64,000 bases of DNA from Leishmania donovani (GCF_000227135.1 NC_018259.1:1026406-1090405); one strand, 5' to 3'; positions 1 through 10,788 are shown, counted from the stretch's first letter. The notes: generated by a model not told the origin, from the sequence alone. A program made the numbers and translations.

Positions 1-2273
1 CCCCACCCCCCACACACGTCACTAGAGTTTGGAAAGGAGGGAAGAGCAACTAAACGCAGGAGTCCAGAAGAGGAGCTAAAGTAGAGGGCAAAGTGTGCAG
101 GCAATATACGCGGCTACAGCGAATGCGAATGCAGCCTGCGCATGAGCGTGCGGGTGCGCTTCTACAGGCACCACGCCATCTCCCGTGCACCGCCGGCGAG
201 CAACGCACAAAAAGGGCCTGGCAGAGGTGAGAGAGAAGGCGAAGCTGAGTAAGGGCGCCTCCAACGCCAATGAAGGAGGCGCATCGATAACGCGAAGGCG
301 AGCACGAGGCAAAGACAGACTCAGGGGGAGAGGGAGAGCCGACAAGGGTGTCGAGGAGAAAGTTGGGTCGTCGAGGCACTTGCGCAAGGCGAAATACGTA
401 AAGGATGGCGGGTTCGTCGGCGTGTGCACAGTTGTCGTGTAGAGTTGCCAGCCACCGATTGTGGCACGAGAGATGATGAGACGATGTCAGAGACAGCTAG
501 AAGCACTAAAACAAGCGCAAGCACTTACAACACCGTCGGAGAGGGCGGTAACGAGGCGAGAGAGAGAGCGCGAGAAAAAAGATCGCCATCCATAGTGTGG
601 AGGAGCGCACAGTGCACAAAAAGGCAGCGAGAGGATAGAAGAAGCGCAGTGAGAAGACAACAGGCAACGCCTGTTTTGTGTGTGTGCGTGTGGGCGCGCA
701 CGGGGAGTGAGGGAGTGTTGCCCTACGCTCTCCCCCAAAGAAAAATGAGCACCACCATCACCGCCACCTTCTACGCGTTCGCAGCTGTAGTGTTCATGAC
801 GCCGCGTTACGCTTTTTTTTCACAGCCCTGATGTCGAATAGGCGAGTTGCCCATACACGCTTTTGATGGGTGACGGGCAATGGCGTGTCAGGGGTGCGTG
901 GGTGGATGCTCCGCGTGCACAGAATCACGTGAGAGGGCAGACACAATGCGTGACCCCGCATATGTACGCACGCACAAGAGAAGCGAGAAGGTGAAGAAAG
1001 GAAGTGGTGCGCCATAAAGATGCAGTGCTCTGTCCGCAGCACCATCGCATTGGGAGTTCGCCCTTTGCGGGTTTTGAAGCCGCAGACAGATCATCGTGAC
1101 AGACATCGCCGGCCTAGGCCTCCCGCGAAGGATCCTGTGGCGGCAGCAGTCCACGCCAAGAGCACCCGTATTTCCCATCTGCTTTCTGGCCTCCGCTTTT
1201 GCGTTGGTGAGCAACGATGGGGGAGGGGGAGGGGGAGGGGAGGGGAGGGACGATAAATGACGGCAGAAGAGAACGCGCGTCCGTCCTCTTCTTCTCGCGC
1301 TCTCCCCCACCTTCAGCAGCATCGGCTGCCTGCCTCGATGCAGACGCGGCTGCGACTGAGAGAGGTTGCAGCGCACACGGAAAGCTTCGTGTTGGTGCTC
1401 GCTCTTCATTCGCTTTCGCTGTTGCTCTGTGGCTTTCCTTTACTTTCTTGCTGGTGGTACAAGTATCTAAAAACTGAGACACACACATGCATAAAGCATA
1501 CGCATGCGCGTAAACACATGCACGGAAGAGGGAGCTTCGAGGCGGCCCAGCCTTTTTCTGCGGCGTCGATCAGTCGCAGTTAAGCCGCTATGCAGCGCGT
1601 CTTATGTCTGCTAAGCATCTGCTTCTGCTTGGCTTTCTTCTCTTCATGTGGCTGAGGTTCTTATGTCTCAAGGTATGAGCGGTCAGTGCGCGTGTGGGCG
1701 CGGACACCTCTGCCCATCATGATAGACGTCGATAGGCCTCCGCCTACACGTGTGCAGCCACGCGCGCGCGTATGCATGCATGCTGATATATGCTCAGAGG
1801 TACGTCCACAGATACAGAGAAACAAAGAAAGGCAAGCGAAACCGGCATGATGAAGAGGAATAGGTGGTAGCACAACGGCGGAGAGGCCAAGAGCACTCAC
1901 ATCGAAACGTTACGAGACAAGGAGACACGGACAAATTTGAAAAACTTTGGTGACGGAACCAGCGCCAAGAAGACGAGCCAAACAAAAAATAAAAATAAAA
2001 TAAAACGGGTGTGTGGGAGCACTATTCGGGAAAAAAAGAAAAAATGATGAATAAATGAGGACAGAAAGGATGGCGGTGGGCGGTGTTCGCGGCGGTTGCT
2101 CTCGAGGAGCGTTCGACACACGAACCCCTTAGCACCTGGCACCGACTCCCTCACGGTTGCTACGGCGCTGGTAGCAGTTGAGGCTCTCAAAGGCGGGTGG
2201 CCGGCAGAGAGAGAAGACGAGGAAGATGTGCGTCTTGTTTTTTTTTTCTTCTGCTGGATTTCGCAGTTGTGTA
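1..2273. other. Intergenic / 3' UTR region, no gene seen
   Basis: This 2.3 kb stretch lies downstream of the zinc-finger gene and should hold its 3' UTR and the spacer to the next gene outside the window. It is A/G-rich and low in complexity, with a G-run cluster at 1219-1249 and T-rich and A-rich patches at about 1985-2050. No open frame on either strand has protein-like composition; the short frames are Ser/Arg/Pro-rich translations of simple sequence. I see no gene in it. Confidence 0.6.
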
Positions 2274-5200
2274 TTACTCTTGCGAGCCGTGATCGATGCG
2301 CTCCACCGTGGCACGGACGCGCTCAGCTGCGCGGCTGTTGCGATAGCATGCACGGCCGCAAAGCATCTCGTGCTCTTTGACGTCGTGCACACGGACTTGT
2401 ACGCCGCACTTGCGGCACGCCACGAGCATGGCTTTGACGCATTGATAGCACTTTTTCGCGAAGGCGTCGCGCTCCGTCTCGGGGGAGGTGGAGGAGGGGA
2501 CTTCCTGGGCGGCCACGTGCTGGATGCGCTCCTGCAGCGCTGCGAGAATGTCCTTTACGTCGTCCATGGCGGTGTAGTACTCACACAGCAGGGCCTCCGT
2601 CTTAGGACGGCACAGATCCACGTGCACGTGATAGGCAGAAGCGTTCTGCTGATCCGCGCACAGATAGCAGGGCAGCGTCTGGCGCGTCTGCTGCACAATG
2701 CCCTGTAGCATGGCTGCCACCACTTCGTTCGTGGAAGTGGAAGTGGCCTTGACATGGGAGGCTTTAGGATCGTTCATGCATGCCTGCCGCGATTTCCGGA
2801 AGCTCTCCAGCGCTGTCCGCACCTGCTGCACGCGCGCCTCCTCCTTTTCGCGCTCCATCGCGGCGTCCTGCGCATCAAGGCCCGACTCCGCGTCGGTGTG
2901 GTCGTCTGGACGTGCCGGGGAGGCGGTGAGGTCGTGCTCCCGCCGGCGAGACTTGGACGGGGAGCCCTCGCCGGGCCGCTGAAAGCCATGCATCGTGGTC
3001 TCTGGCGACGGCGGCACCGGCTTTGGCTCCACTGGTGAGGCGAGAACGCGATCAGTGGCCTTGGGAACGTTCTTGCGCGGCTCGGATTCGGCCTCCGTCT
3101 CGAACTGCAGCTTCTTGTGGACCATAGGCTTCGAAGGCACCGCAACCTCACCCTTCACCGGAGTCTCACACGCTGACGCGGCGACTGCCTTCGTCCTCGA
3201 CCGCTTCGCCGGCTCCGCAGCGGCGCCGGCGGACTCCTCAGGCCGACTGTTGCGCGCCGCTACACGAGCGCAGTGTTTGGAGAAAGAGTCCTGCTGACGG
3301 ATGGACACACGCCCAGAGTTGACAGCACGGTGGCGCTCCTCCGACGAGGCTGTCATCGGTGGGTCACTACTCAAATGCGAGAGAGTGCTGGAACGACGCT
3401 CTAGTGGGCTGCGCAGACTGCAGGCCCTCGGCGCGGCACGCCGCTGCGGTTGGTGTTGCGAGGCGCGGCGCGGTGAGTCACAAGCCCGATTCACCGTGGA
3501 GGCGTCCGTCGTCATTCGCTGTATGGGGCGGGAAAGGGCACGCTTGTGGGCGGCGGCCTGGCGGGCGCTGTAGATGGAGCCGTACGTGTGCGCAGGGGCG
3601 GAGGCGACAGCAGCGGGAACCTCCTCACAGCGTTCCCGGTGCGCGGCAGTCATATGGGTGGTGAAGCGGGGCTTCGCCTCCGCGCTTGTGGAGGGACGGC
3701 CGCGGGGGGTCCCGCAGCTGCTGGCGGTACTCGCGGTAGCGGCGCATGAGCGCGACGTGTTCTGATGGCGCCGGTTTGGACTTCTACGCATCTCCTCCTC
3801 GTCCTCGTGATGGTCTTTGCGCTTCGCGGCGATGCTAGCCGTCATCTCGTACATGGCGGTCGAGGGGCGAAGCCAGAAGGCCTTGTTGTTGCTTGCGAGC
3901 AGAATCACCTCCTGCTCCTGCTTGGGTGTCCCGTTGACATCAGGTGCTCCGAGGCTCTCGACCCCGTCTTCCTCGACGTCCGCCTGCCGCAGCAGGTTGC
4001 CCTTCTCGTCGTCATGGAAGAGTTGCGTCGCCACCCCGCGCGAAGCTAGAGAAGTGGAGGCGAGGTCTGTGGCTGCGGTCGCCCCTGCCTCCTCAGCGGC
4101 CGTCTCGCTCGTATCCTGCTGCGGAAACACGCTTGTCGTTGCGGCCATCGCCGGCGTCGCCTTAACCGCATCTCTCTTTCGGCGACTAGTCGACCGAGGG
4201 CTCGGTGGAGCAGCGGCAGCCGAAGTTGATGCAAGACGCGGCTTGGTGCCGCTGTCCTTGTGGGGGTATGAGCGCGGCTGAAGCTGCGATGACGAGGTGG
4301 ACGGCGACACGTCTGCCTGGGCGAAGGAAGCGGACAAGGTGCGATGCAGAGACGTGCAATCGTGCGCCGTCACGGGCTCAAACCCAGGCCGCAGAGTGTC
4401 ACGCCGCCGCTGGTTCGGCTTGCAATACGGCTGCGTCAGCTCTGGTGCCACGTAGGGCACACCACCGTTCCCATCGTCGCCGGTGGCGCAGGCGGCTGCC
4501 GGCTGCGATGGCGGGCCATGCGTCTTGGACAAGCTCAGCTGCAGCACCGCTGGCGCCGTCGAGTCGCCGGTGAGACCGCCCTCGGGATTGCCTGCCGCCG
4601 GTTCTGCAGGACGGGCGATAGGCCGGTTCATGGACACCGAGACAGGAACCGGGGACGACGAGGACCTCGTACGCTGCGGCATCCGCTGCGAACTCGCGGA
4701 AGAAACACGCTCACCAGCACTTCGGAGCGACTTCGACACGGGTACCGCCGGCTTCCCCTCCTCTGTCTCCGAGTCGTCGCTGACGACGGTCTCGTCCATG
4801 GCAGAGCAGCCGGCAGGTGAAGCAAACGCTTCCGACTGCTCATCATCGCGCCGCTTCGAGAGCTCCCCGACCTCCTCGGCGTCCACAGAGTTCGGCGATG
4901 GCTGCTTGCTTTCTACCTGCCGATTTCCGCGGAAAAGCATCTTGTACCGCTCCAGCGCACTGCTGCGCGCCTTCTGGTCCTCCATTCGCTTGGAGTAGTC
5001 GAGCGGCACGCGGCGGATGGTCATGGATGGCGACTCCTGCGCCATCGTCGCGGCAGATGTCTTGGTGGACTGCAGCGGCTTCTTCGGCGTGTTCTCGCTG
5101 TAGGCAGAGTCGGCAGCCTCTTCATCGAAGCCGCCGTCCGCAGCCGCAACAACGGATGGGTGCATGTGGGTGCGCTTGCTGAAGCTCGCGACAGCCGACT

Positions 5201-5294
5201 CGGAGTGCTCCGTGCCGGCGCGCATGTGCGAATGCGGCGCCGTGTTTGTGCAGAAAGAGCCGCTCTCACTGCTGCTAACCGTGTAGTGGCTCAT
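2274..5294 (-). CDS. Hypothetical protein with two C-terminal C2HC zinc fingers
   Basis: A 1006-residue protein. Roughly residues 1-850 are low-complexity, rich in Ser, Ala, Arg and acidic residues, and probably disordered. The C-terminus carries two well-formed fingers with identical spacing, C-x2-C-x11-H-x3-C: Cys876/Cys879/His891/Cys895 and Cys960/Cys963/His975/Cys979. This resembles the C2HC class of the ZC2HC1 type. A helical, acidic linker separates them. Function is unknown; nucleic-acid or protein binding is an inference from the fingers alone. The frame stays open upstream to 5588, but only from a TTG codon, and good acceptor AGs lie between that codon and 5294. The first ATG, encoding MSHYTVSSSE, is therefore taken as the start. 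It is the last gene of the polycistron inside the window. Confidence 0.8.
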   Translation of the reverse strand: MSHYTVSSSESGSFCTNTAPHSHMRAGTEHSESAVASFSKRTHMHPSVVAAADGGFDEEAADSAYSENTPKKPLQSTKTSAATMAQESPSMTIRRVPLDYSKRMEDQKARSSALERYKMLFRGNRQVESKQPSPNSVDAEEVGELSKRRDDEQSEAFASPAGCSAMDETVVSDDSETEEGKPAVPVSKSLRSAGERVSSASSQRMPQRTRSSSSPVPVSVSMNRPIARPAEPAAGNPEGGLTGDSTAPAVLQLSLSKTHGPPSQPAAACATGDDGNGGVPYVAPELTQPYCKPNQRRRDTLRPGFEPVTAHDCTSLHRTLSASFAQADVSPSTSSSQLQPRSYPHKDSGTKPRLASTSAAAAPPSPRSTSRRKRDAVKATPAMAATTSVFPQQDTSETAAEEAGATAATDLASTSLASRGVATQLFHDDEKGNLLRQADVEEDGVESLGAPDVNGTPKQEQEVILLASNNKAFWLRPSTAMYEMTASIAAKRKDHHEDEEEMRRSPNRRHQNTSRSCAATASTASSCGTPRGRPSTSAEAKPRFTTHMTAAHRERCEEVPAAVASAPAHTYGSIYSARQAAAHKRALSRPIQRMTTDASTVNRACDSPRRASQHQPQRRAAPRACSLRSPLERRSSTLSHLSSDPPMTASSEERHRAVNSGRVSIRQQDSFSKHCARVAARNSRPEESAGAAAEPAKRSRTKAVAASACETPVKGEVAVPSKPMVHKKLQFETEAESEPRKNVPKATDRVLASPVEPKPVPPSPETTMHGFQRPGEGSPSKSRRREHDLTASPARPDDHTDAESGLDAQDAAMEREKEEARVQQVRTALESFRKSRQACMNDPKASHVKATSTSTNEVVAAMLQGIVQQTRQTLPCYLCADQQNASAYHVHVDLCRPKTEALLCEYYTAMDDVKDILAALQERIQHVAAQEVPSSTSPETERDAFAKKCYQCVKAMLVACRKCGVQVRVHDVKEHEMLCGRACYRNSRAAERVRATVERIDHGSQE

Positions 5295-5385
5295 ATTCGG
5301 CTCCCCGGGTGCGTGTCTGATGCGACCAACTTGTACAGAGACGGACGTCGCTGGTTGTGCGGCAGCCGTTCTTGCACCAGCGCAC

Positions 5386-5387
5386 CT
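5386..5387 (-). promoter_or_regulatory. Predicted spliced-leader acceptor AG for the zinc-finger gene
   Basis: On the minus strand a pyrimidine-rich run of about 45 bases (complement of 5391-5445) ends in ATTCACAG. This would leave a 5' UTR of about 91 bases before the ATG at 5294 and exclude the upstream TTG-initiated extension. An alternative AG sits near 5489. Confidence 0.4.
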
Positions 5388-5787
5388 GTGAATGAGCAGC
5401 GGGAACGATAAGGCAAAGAAATCGAAGACGAGCGGAGGAGATTCACCAGATATGCGTGGGAGAACTGGGGCCGGATGGCAAGCGTGCTGTGGCCTCAGGA
5501 GAGAAACAGAAAGAGAGAGAGATGGAGGCAAGTGGAGATGCAACAACAAGGATGTGAGTGAAGGGTCTGCGGAGAGAGCAAGAACCAAACAAGCCCTTCG
5601 GCTATCGCCAAACTCGTGTCCACCCGCCGAGAAGACAACTCGAAAAACAGCCCAATCTATATTGAAAGAAGCAAAACGAGGTGCCTAGAAGAAAGAGGAG
5701 GTGTGAAAACTGCTGAGATGAAAGAGGTATGTGATACACAGCATGGAAAGCGCACTTGTGAGCAGAGCCACCACCACTAAAGCGCCC

Positions 5788-5807
5788 ATATATATATATA
5801 TATATAT
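5788..5807. repeat. (AT)n dinucleotide repeat
   Basis: Twenty bases of uninterrupted AT alternation in the spacer between the NDUFB9-like and zinc-finger genes. It is the only pure AT tract of this length noticed in an otherwise GC-rich window. Confidence 0.9.
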
Positions 5808-7134
5808 GTGGGCAAAAAAGCAGAAGGCGGCCGTGCACCCTCGGTGCTGTCCAACAGCGAGGCGTTCGCTGGCGCTGACTTGTGCGTCTACGGGAGGATC
5901 GAGTACAGAAGAGAGCCGTAACGAGCAAATAAAATAGTAATAAGAAACGATTAGGCGCGCACGCGCACTTTCTCTAGAAGAAAACAACAAAAAAAAAATG
6001 ATGATGATGGGCACGTCGAAAGCGATGCGTGGATGAAGCCGGGTGTGGAAGGTGAAGGTGCGGAGGTGAGGGGAGGGAGAGGGTGAGGTTTGTGTATCTC
6101 TGGATGGCGATGTGTCACGATGCGTGAAAAGACTTGTAGAGACTGAATGCGCCCGTCAGTCTGGCATGCACGCACAAGAGGCAGCAGAGAGAGACAAACA
6201 CAGGGAGAGAGGAAAGACAGGTTGTGTCTGGGTGAGTGCGCCAGGGCTCCCGAGAAAGCTCTGCTGGTTTGTTGTTGGGCTTGTGTGTATGTGTGTGTGA
6301 GAGATATGGGTGTGCGTTGATGTATCAGACCGAAGAGAGAGGCATTGTCCGTCAACGAGCCCCCGTAAGTAGAAGCACCGAAAAAAAAAGAGCGGTGTTG
6401 TGTAGAGCACGTCGAGCACGGCAAGCGAACACACACCGACAATCATCCAGGTGAGGTGCAGAAAGAGGGATGAAAAAGACAGGGGGCAAGAAGAGAGAGG
6501 GATTACCAACGAGCCTGTAGCACCATCAAGGCAGCTGCAGGCACCACTGAGAGACGGGCAACTCGAAGGAAGCGACTCATAGCACCTGCTCAGCAGCACG
6601 CGGCACTTCAGCTGCGAGTGCTGGACAGCTATTTGTCGTGTGCGTGTGATCTGCCTGCCATCATCGAACACTGTCCGCTGCTGCCTAGCCAGAGAAGCCC
6701 GTGAGACGTCCACGAAGAGGTACACCAAGACACGCACCCACATAGTCACCGCAGCAAGGAGAACAAGAGAGCTAGTACCTCGCGATCATAGGCACGCCCG
6801 CACTTCCGCGCGCAGACGCCAACGTCGGACTGCGGTGTCGCTGCTCCCCACCCACGCGCGCCATGTGCTCCCCTCCATCACTATGGTGGTGTCTTGCTTG
6901 ATAGCGCGATACTGCTTGAACTGTACAGGGGTCGGCAAGACTACTGCAGCCAAAGAAAAGAAGCAAGAGAAAGGGAGAGGTACAAGAAGAGCGCACAGCG
7001 CAACGGGAAGAACAGACTCGGCCAGGCCCACACACGTCCACGGGCAAGCACGCAGGCCCCCCACCTCATCTGCCGACCGGCCGCCCCATGCGCGCCTTTG
7101 TTTTTGTTTTCGTAGTGCGCGTCAGCGCAGTCTA

Positions 7135-8043
7135 CTACGCCGGGTAGTTGGCCTTGTCCACGACAGACAAATTGTTCCGGTAGAAGCCGTCCAGCGTGGA
7201 AGAAACGCCCAGGATCCTATCCCAGTCGCCCCGGAGCACGCTGTTACGCGAACGCGAATTGCGCTCCTCGGCGTAGAGGGCGCCGGCAAGGTTCTCGTCG
7301 AACTGCTGCGTCCACTCCTCGAAGTGCTTGTCATCCCTCATCCCTGGCCCGCCCAGCAGCTGGTAGAAGCACCACGCAAACAAACTCATGAACATGGCCC
7401 ACACAAGTCCACGCAGGTGCGGCGCTACATCCATGTCACCGAAGCGCTCGGACGCCTCGCCAGGGCCGGCGTACAAGGGGTGATGCGCCGTCCATCGGTG
7501 CAGCTTCGCGTCGTCGTACCACATGACCTCTGGGTGCGTCCAGTGGTCGTACACGAGAGAGTTGTCCGGGTGGAACATCGGGTTCGCCAGCGTGTACGTG
7601 CTCCACGGCGAGGAGTTGTTGCGGCGCATGTAGTGAAAGTTCGCGTTGTCGCGCAGGTACTTCTGCGTCTGGCGCACCATCATGTCGCACGTGGCCGGAT
7701 CGGTCACGTAGCGATACTTCTCAAACCGCCGCCGGATCACCTTGTGCGCAAGGTTGAGCTTGTGAGCATTGAGCTGGATCATCCACATCTGAATCTCTTT
7801 CAATGACCACCGGTACAGGCGGCAAACGCGCTGCTTGTGCGTCAGCCGCGGGTCGTCGATGATGGGGTCGAGGTGTCGGACGCTACCCATGAAGTCGTAA
7901 ATGTATGCGTCAGACTTCTGCTCGTACTTCGGGTTGTCGAGAATACGCCACCCCTCGTAGTTCTGCAGCAGTGGCTCGTGGAGGTGCCACTCGTGGTACT
8001 CCACCATGCCGCCACTGAACAGCAGCGAGCTACGGCGCATCAT
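7135..8043 (-). CDS. NDUFB9: LYR-motif mitochondrial complex I subunit, NDUFB9-like
   Basis: A 302-residue protein. Residues 70-130 match the LYR/complex1 family: QRVCRLYRWSLKEI gives the L-Y-R signature at 76-78, followed by an Arg-rich helix (IRRRFEKYR, 103-111) and a third helix ending QTQKYLRDN. This is the layout of NDUFB9 (B22), an accessory subunit in the membrane arm of respiratory complex I. Unlike typical NDUFB9 (about 180 residues), it has an N-terminal extension of about 60 residues and a C-terminal part with a probable membrane helix at about 213-231 (GLVWAMFMSLFAWCFYQLL). Two Met codons open the frame (MMRR), followed by a short basic segment compatible with mitochondrial import. 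The family call is by eye; another LYR protein of the inner membrane is the alternative. Confidence 0.62.
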   Translation of the reverse strand: MMRRSSLLFSGGMVEYHEWHLHEPLLQNYEGWRILDNPKYEQKSDAYIYDFMGSVRHLDPIIDDPRLTHKQRVCRLYRWSLKEIQMWMIQLNAHKLNLAHKVIRRRFEKYRYVTDPATCDMMVRQTQKYLRDNANFHYMRRNNSSPWSTYTLANPMFHPDNSLVYDHWTHPEVMWYDDAKLHRWTAHHPLYAGPGEASERFGDMDVAPHLRGLVWAMFMSLFAWCFYQLLGGPGMRDDKHFEEWTQQFDENLAGALYAEERNSRSRNSVLRGDWDRILGVSSTLDGFYRNNLSVVDKANYPA

Positions 8044-9846
8044 GTTCCCCTTGTTGTTCTTCGCGGCTGTGTCGGTGTGTCTAAGCTTGGCAAATCGAAG
8101 CCTCTAGCGGAGGCGTACCCTAGATCTGGTGGCGCTGCTTGTTGGCGTCCCATGCACACATCCGAAGCGCGCAAAGTATATCGTGCCGCACTGCTGGAGA
8201 ACTACGAAAAAAAAAAGAGGAAAAAAAAAACGGATGCAGTGGGGCTGAGAGCAAGAGAGGGGGAGCGCCCAGCGGTGCTGTTAGAGAGCCCGCCAAAGAC
8301 AAGATACCTACAGAAACACTAGAAAGTAAAAGGAAGGGGGAGACGGCAGCGGCGAAGACGCGTCTCGTTTATCGTTTGCTTGCTACTAGGAAACGAGGGC
8401 GGAAGATGCGAGTGGGGGAAGGGAGGGCGTGGGCGGGAGGCAACAGAAGGGAGGAAGTCACGACGGCTGTTGGTAAGGTGCCACGTGTGTGGGGAAGCGT
8501 GCAATTCTGCGTCGCCCTCTCTCTGCGCACGCGCGGTCTCTCGCGCTCTCGCTCGCACTTCACTGCCCTCAACCACGACGGCACTACTACGAAAAGGAAA
8601 AAAAAGAAGGCCGGCGTGCGCCTGTGAAAAGAGAGGTCTCGTCTACTCCGTTTGGCTCAAGTGCCTACGTAGCCCTGTGTGTAGGTCCGTACCAGGTGTA
8701 CCGCCATGCACGCAATGTCTCTGGTTCTTGTTGCTACTACGAGCTAGCGTGCCTAGACAAGCGCAGCTACTGCGATGTGTCCTTGTACTGCAGGTCCCGG
8801 CCTCCCCCTCTTGCAAGAGTAAGCGTTCAATGCGGCCACACGAGTACGACAGCACAACTACAGCGCACTCAAGAGCAGAAAGAGTGTGAGGGTGATCACG
8901 GAAAGCTGGGATGACTTTAGGGAAGAGCACAAGGAAGAAAAGCGGATGGCGAATGCCTCCTTCGGAGTGCTGAGGTGGCGGGCACGCGGATGTGGGCACA
9001 CACGCACGAGCACAAGTGGCGGTGTTTTATGCGCGCTTGCCAGTGTGCGAAGACACTCGCGCAAGTGCGTCAAAGAAGGCTAGAAAGGGCGAGATAAAGG
9101 GAAAAGATAAGCAGTTTCAGTAGATGTGTGTGTGTGTGTGTGGGAGGAGGGAGGGGGCGCTGCGAAGAAGCATCCTTTCCATCCCCTACTCAGCAGCAAA
9201 TGCGCTCTCGCCTTGAGCGCGACAACACGCATGCCTTTGGTTCCTTGTGACGTGCGTCGCCGTGACCAGCTCTCGACTGCAGCAGCTGTCATACAACTCC
9301 GTGTGCGCCTTCATCTCTTTCCTTCTTCCATGGGCTTCTTGAGCTTCGTGGCGGCCGCGATGATGCATTCAGCGATAAAACGGGGAAGCGAAGAAACACA
9401 CGCACAAAAAAAAAGACGCCGACAGAGACACCAACGCGCAGACGGGCAGCTGTGGAGCAGCACACAAGACGCGGCGGGAGGCAGCGGGCACCGCACGCAC
9501 GGCGGCGCACGCAAGCACATATGCACAGCGCATGCACGAGAGCACAACAGAAAAAGAAACGAAAAAGAAAAGGTAAATGATCCAACTTGGATACCTGCAG
9601 CACCAAGCACCGAGAGACGCGCACACAGCTGTGGAGGCAAAGCCCGCGCATCATCGAAGGCCGCACACGTAGACGCGCACACCATGCACGCGCCAAGATG
9701 AAGGGGACGGTGGAAAGGCGAGAATGAAATGCGTCGTTGGGGAGGGGCGGTGAGAGAAGGGGGTGGGGGCGAGTTGCTGGCAAGGAAGCGCGCACTCGTC
9801 CCCGCCGCGAGCCAGCCCCCTCTCCCCTCTGCACTCATGGGGTCGC
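8044..9846. other. Intergenic region, no gene seen
   Basis: Spacer between the SOD-like gene and the NDUFB9-like gene. It holds the latter's acceptor site, a (TG)n run at about 9125-9142 and several purine-rich stretches. The open frames in it are simple-sequence translations with no recognisable domain. Confidence 0.55.
8202..8203 (-). promoter_or_regulatory. Predicted spliced-leader acceptor AG for the NDUFB9-like gene
   Basis: The coding strand has two long T-rich blocks (complement of 8206-8230) followed by CGTAG. This is the strongest polypyrimidine/AG combination upstream of the ATG at 8043 and gives a 5' UTR of about 158 bases. Confidence 0.45.
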
Positions 9847-10788
9847 CTACCAGAACTTCATCTCGTGATACTCCTGGTCAGTGGCGCGCTTCCAGTGGCG
9901 CTCAGCCCAGTGCCAGTCCACTACATCAAAGTACTTGGAAAGGTACTCGGGGCGCTTGTTCTCGTAGTCGATGTAATACGCATGCTCCCACACATCGACG
10001 CACAGTAGCGGTGTGTACTCGTAGTTTGTCAGCGGGCAGCCAGCGTTGCCGTAGGAGACGATATCGAAGGCGCCAGCCTTCTTGTCGTAAACCCAGTAGA
10101 CCCAGCCGCTGCCAAAGAGGTTCTGCGCTGCAGTGATAAACTGCTTCTCGAACTTCTCGACGGAGCCGTACTGCGCAGACACCGCCGCGGACAGGTCTGG
10201 CGGGATGTTGCTGCCGTACGGCTGGATACACTTCCAGAAGAAGGAGTGATTGTAGTGCTGTGCAGCGTTGTTGTAGACGCCCTTCAGCTGAGAGTCGTTG
10301 GCGCTTTTCGCAATCAATGCGTCGAGCTGCATCCCGTAGAGCGGCGTGCCCTCGATGAGTTGGTTAAGCTTCTCTACGTAGGTGCGATGGTGGCGGCCGT
10401 AGTGCACGCGAATCTGGTATGATGACATGAGCGGCATGCAGCCCTTGTACCACGGAAACTCCAGCGTGGGTAGGTAGAAGAAGCCCTGTGACTGGATGTA
10501 GTTCTCGGAGCGGCGAATGTACTCGTCTACGCGCCAGTACGTCTTGCGGTACTTTTCTACGTAGTAGTCCGGCACACGACCGGAACGGTTGCGGAACTCG
10601 TTGTATTGGTCCATAAAGTTGAAGCGGCCCATCTGAATGTCCGCCTTTGGGGTGTGCATCACCAGCCCTGTACGGCCCGTCGCGATGTGCGCAGCAACAA
10701 GGCACGAGGAGGACACCGCAGGGGCGCCGACGACGGAGCCGAGCACGCCGGCTGTGCACACCGAAGTGGTGTACGCACGACGAAGCAT
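9847..10788 (-). CDS. Fe-type superoxide dismutase family protein, mitochondrial, with long N-terminal extension
   Basis: A 313-residue protein. Residues 110-295 are an iron/manganese superoxide dismutase fold. All four metal ligands are visible: His129 (RVHYGRHH), His181 (YNHSFFW), Asp265 and His269 (DVWEHAYY). The second-sphere Gln177 sits in the Fe-SOD position, and the GSGWVYWV and NKRPEYL motifs are intact. It should therefore convert superoxide to peroxide and oxygen. Residues 1-30 look like a mitochondrial presequence. Residues 45-110 are a charged, Tyr-rich insertion not found in ordinary Fe-SODs of about 200 residues. The frame extends upstream to 10863 only from GTG, and acceptor AGs lie between, so the ATG at 10788 is the start. 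Alternative role: a SOD-fold mitochondrial ribosomal small-subunit protein of the mS42/mS43 type, which would explain the extension. Confidence 0.8.
   Translation of the reverse strand: MLRRAYTTSVCTAGVLGSVVGAPAVSSSCLVAAHIATGRTGLVMHTPKADIQMGRFNFMDQYNEFRNRSGRVPDYYVEKYRKTYWRVDEYIRRSENYIQSQGFFYLPTLEFPWYKGCMPLMSSYQIRVHYGRHHRTYVEKLNQLIEGTPLYGMQLDALIAKSANDSQLKGVYNNAAQHYNHSFFWKCIQPYGSNIPPDLSAAVSAQYGSVEKFEKQFITAAQNLFGSGWVYWVYDKKAGAFDIVSYGNAGCPLTNYEYTPLLCVDVWEHAYYIDYENKRPEYLSKYFDVVDWHWAERHWKRATDQEYHEMKFW

Larger units (their letters stand above)
5295..7134. other. Intergenic region with an AT dinucleotide tract
   Basis: Spacer between the NDUFB9-like gene and the zinc-finger gene, holding the 3' UTR of the former and the 5' UTR of the latter. 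It contains a perfect (AT)n tract at 5788-5807, A-rich runs near 5990 and 6380, and purine-rich tracts that read as polypyrimidine on the coding strand. No credible gene is seen. Confidence 0.55.

Noticed and set aside
5295..5588. 98-codon N-terminal extension of the zinc-finger protein
   Set aside because: It starts at TTG and is cut by predicted acceptor AGs; Leu/Ser-rich simple sequence.
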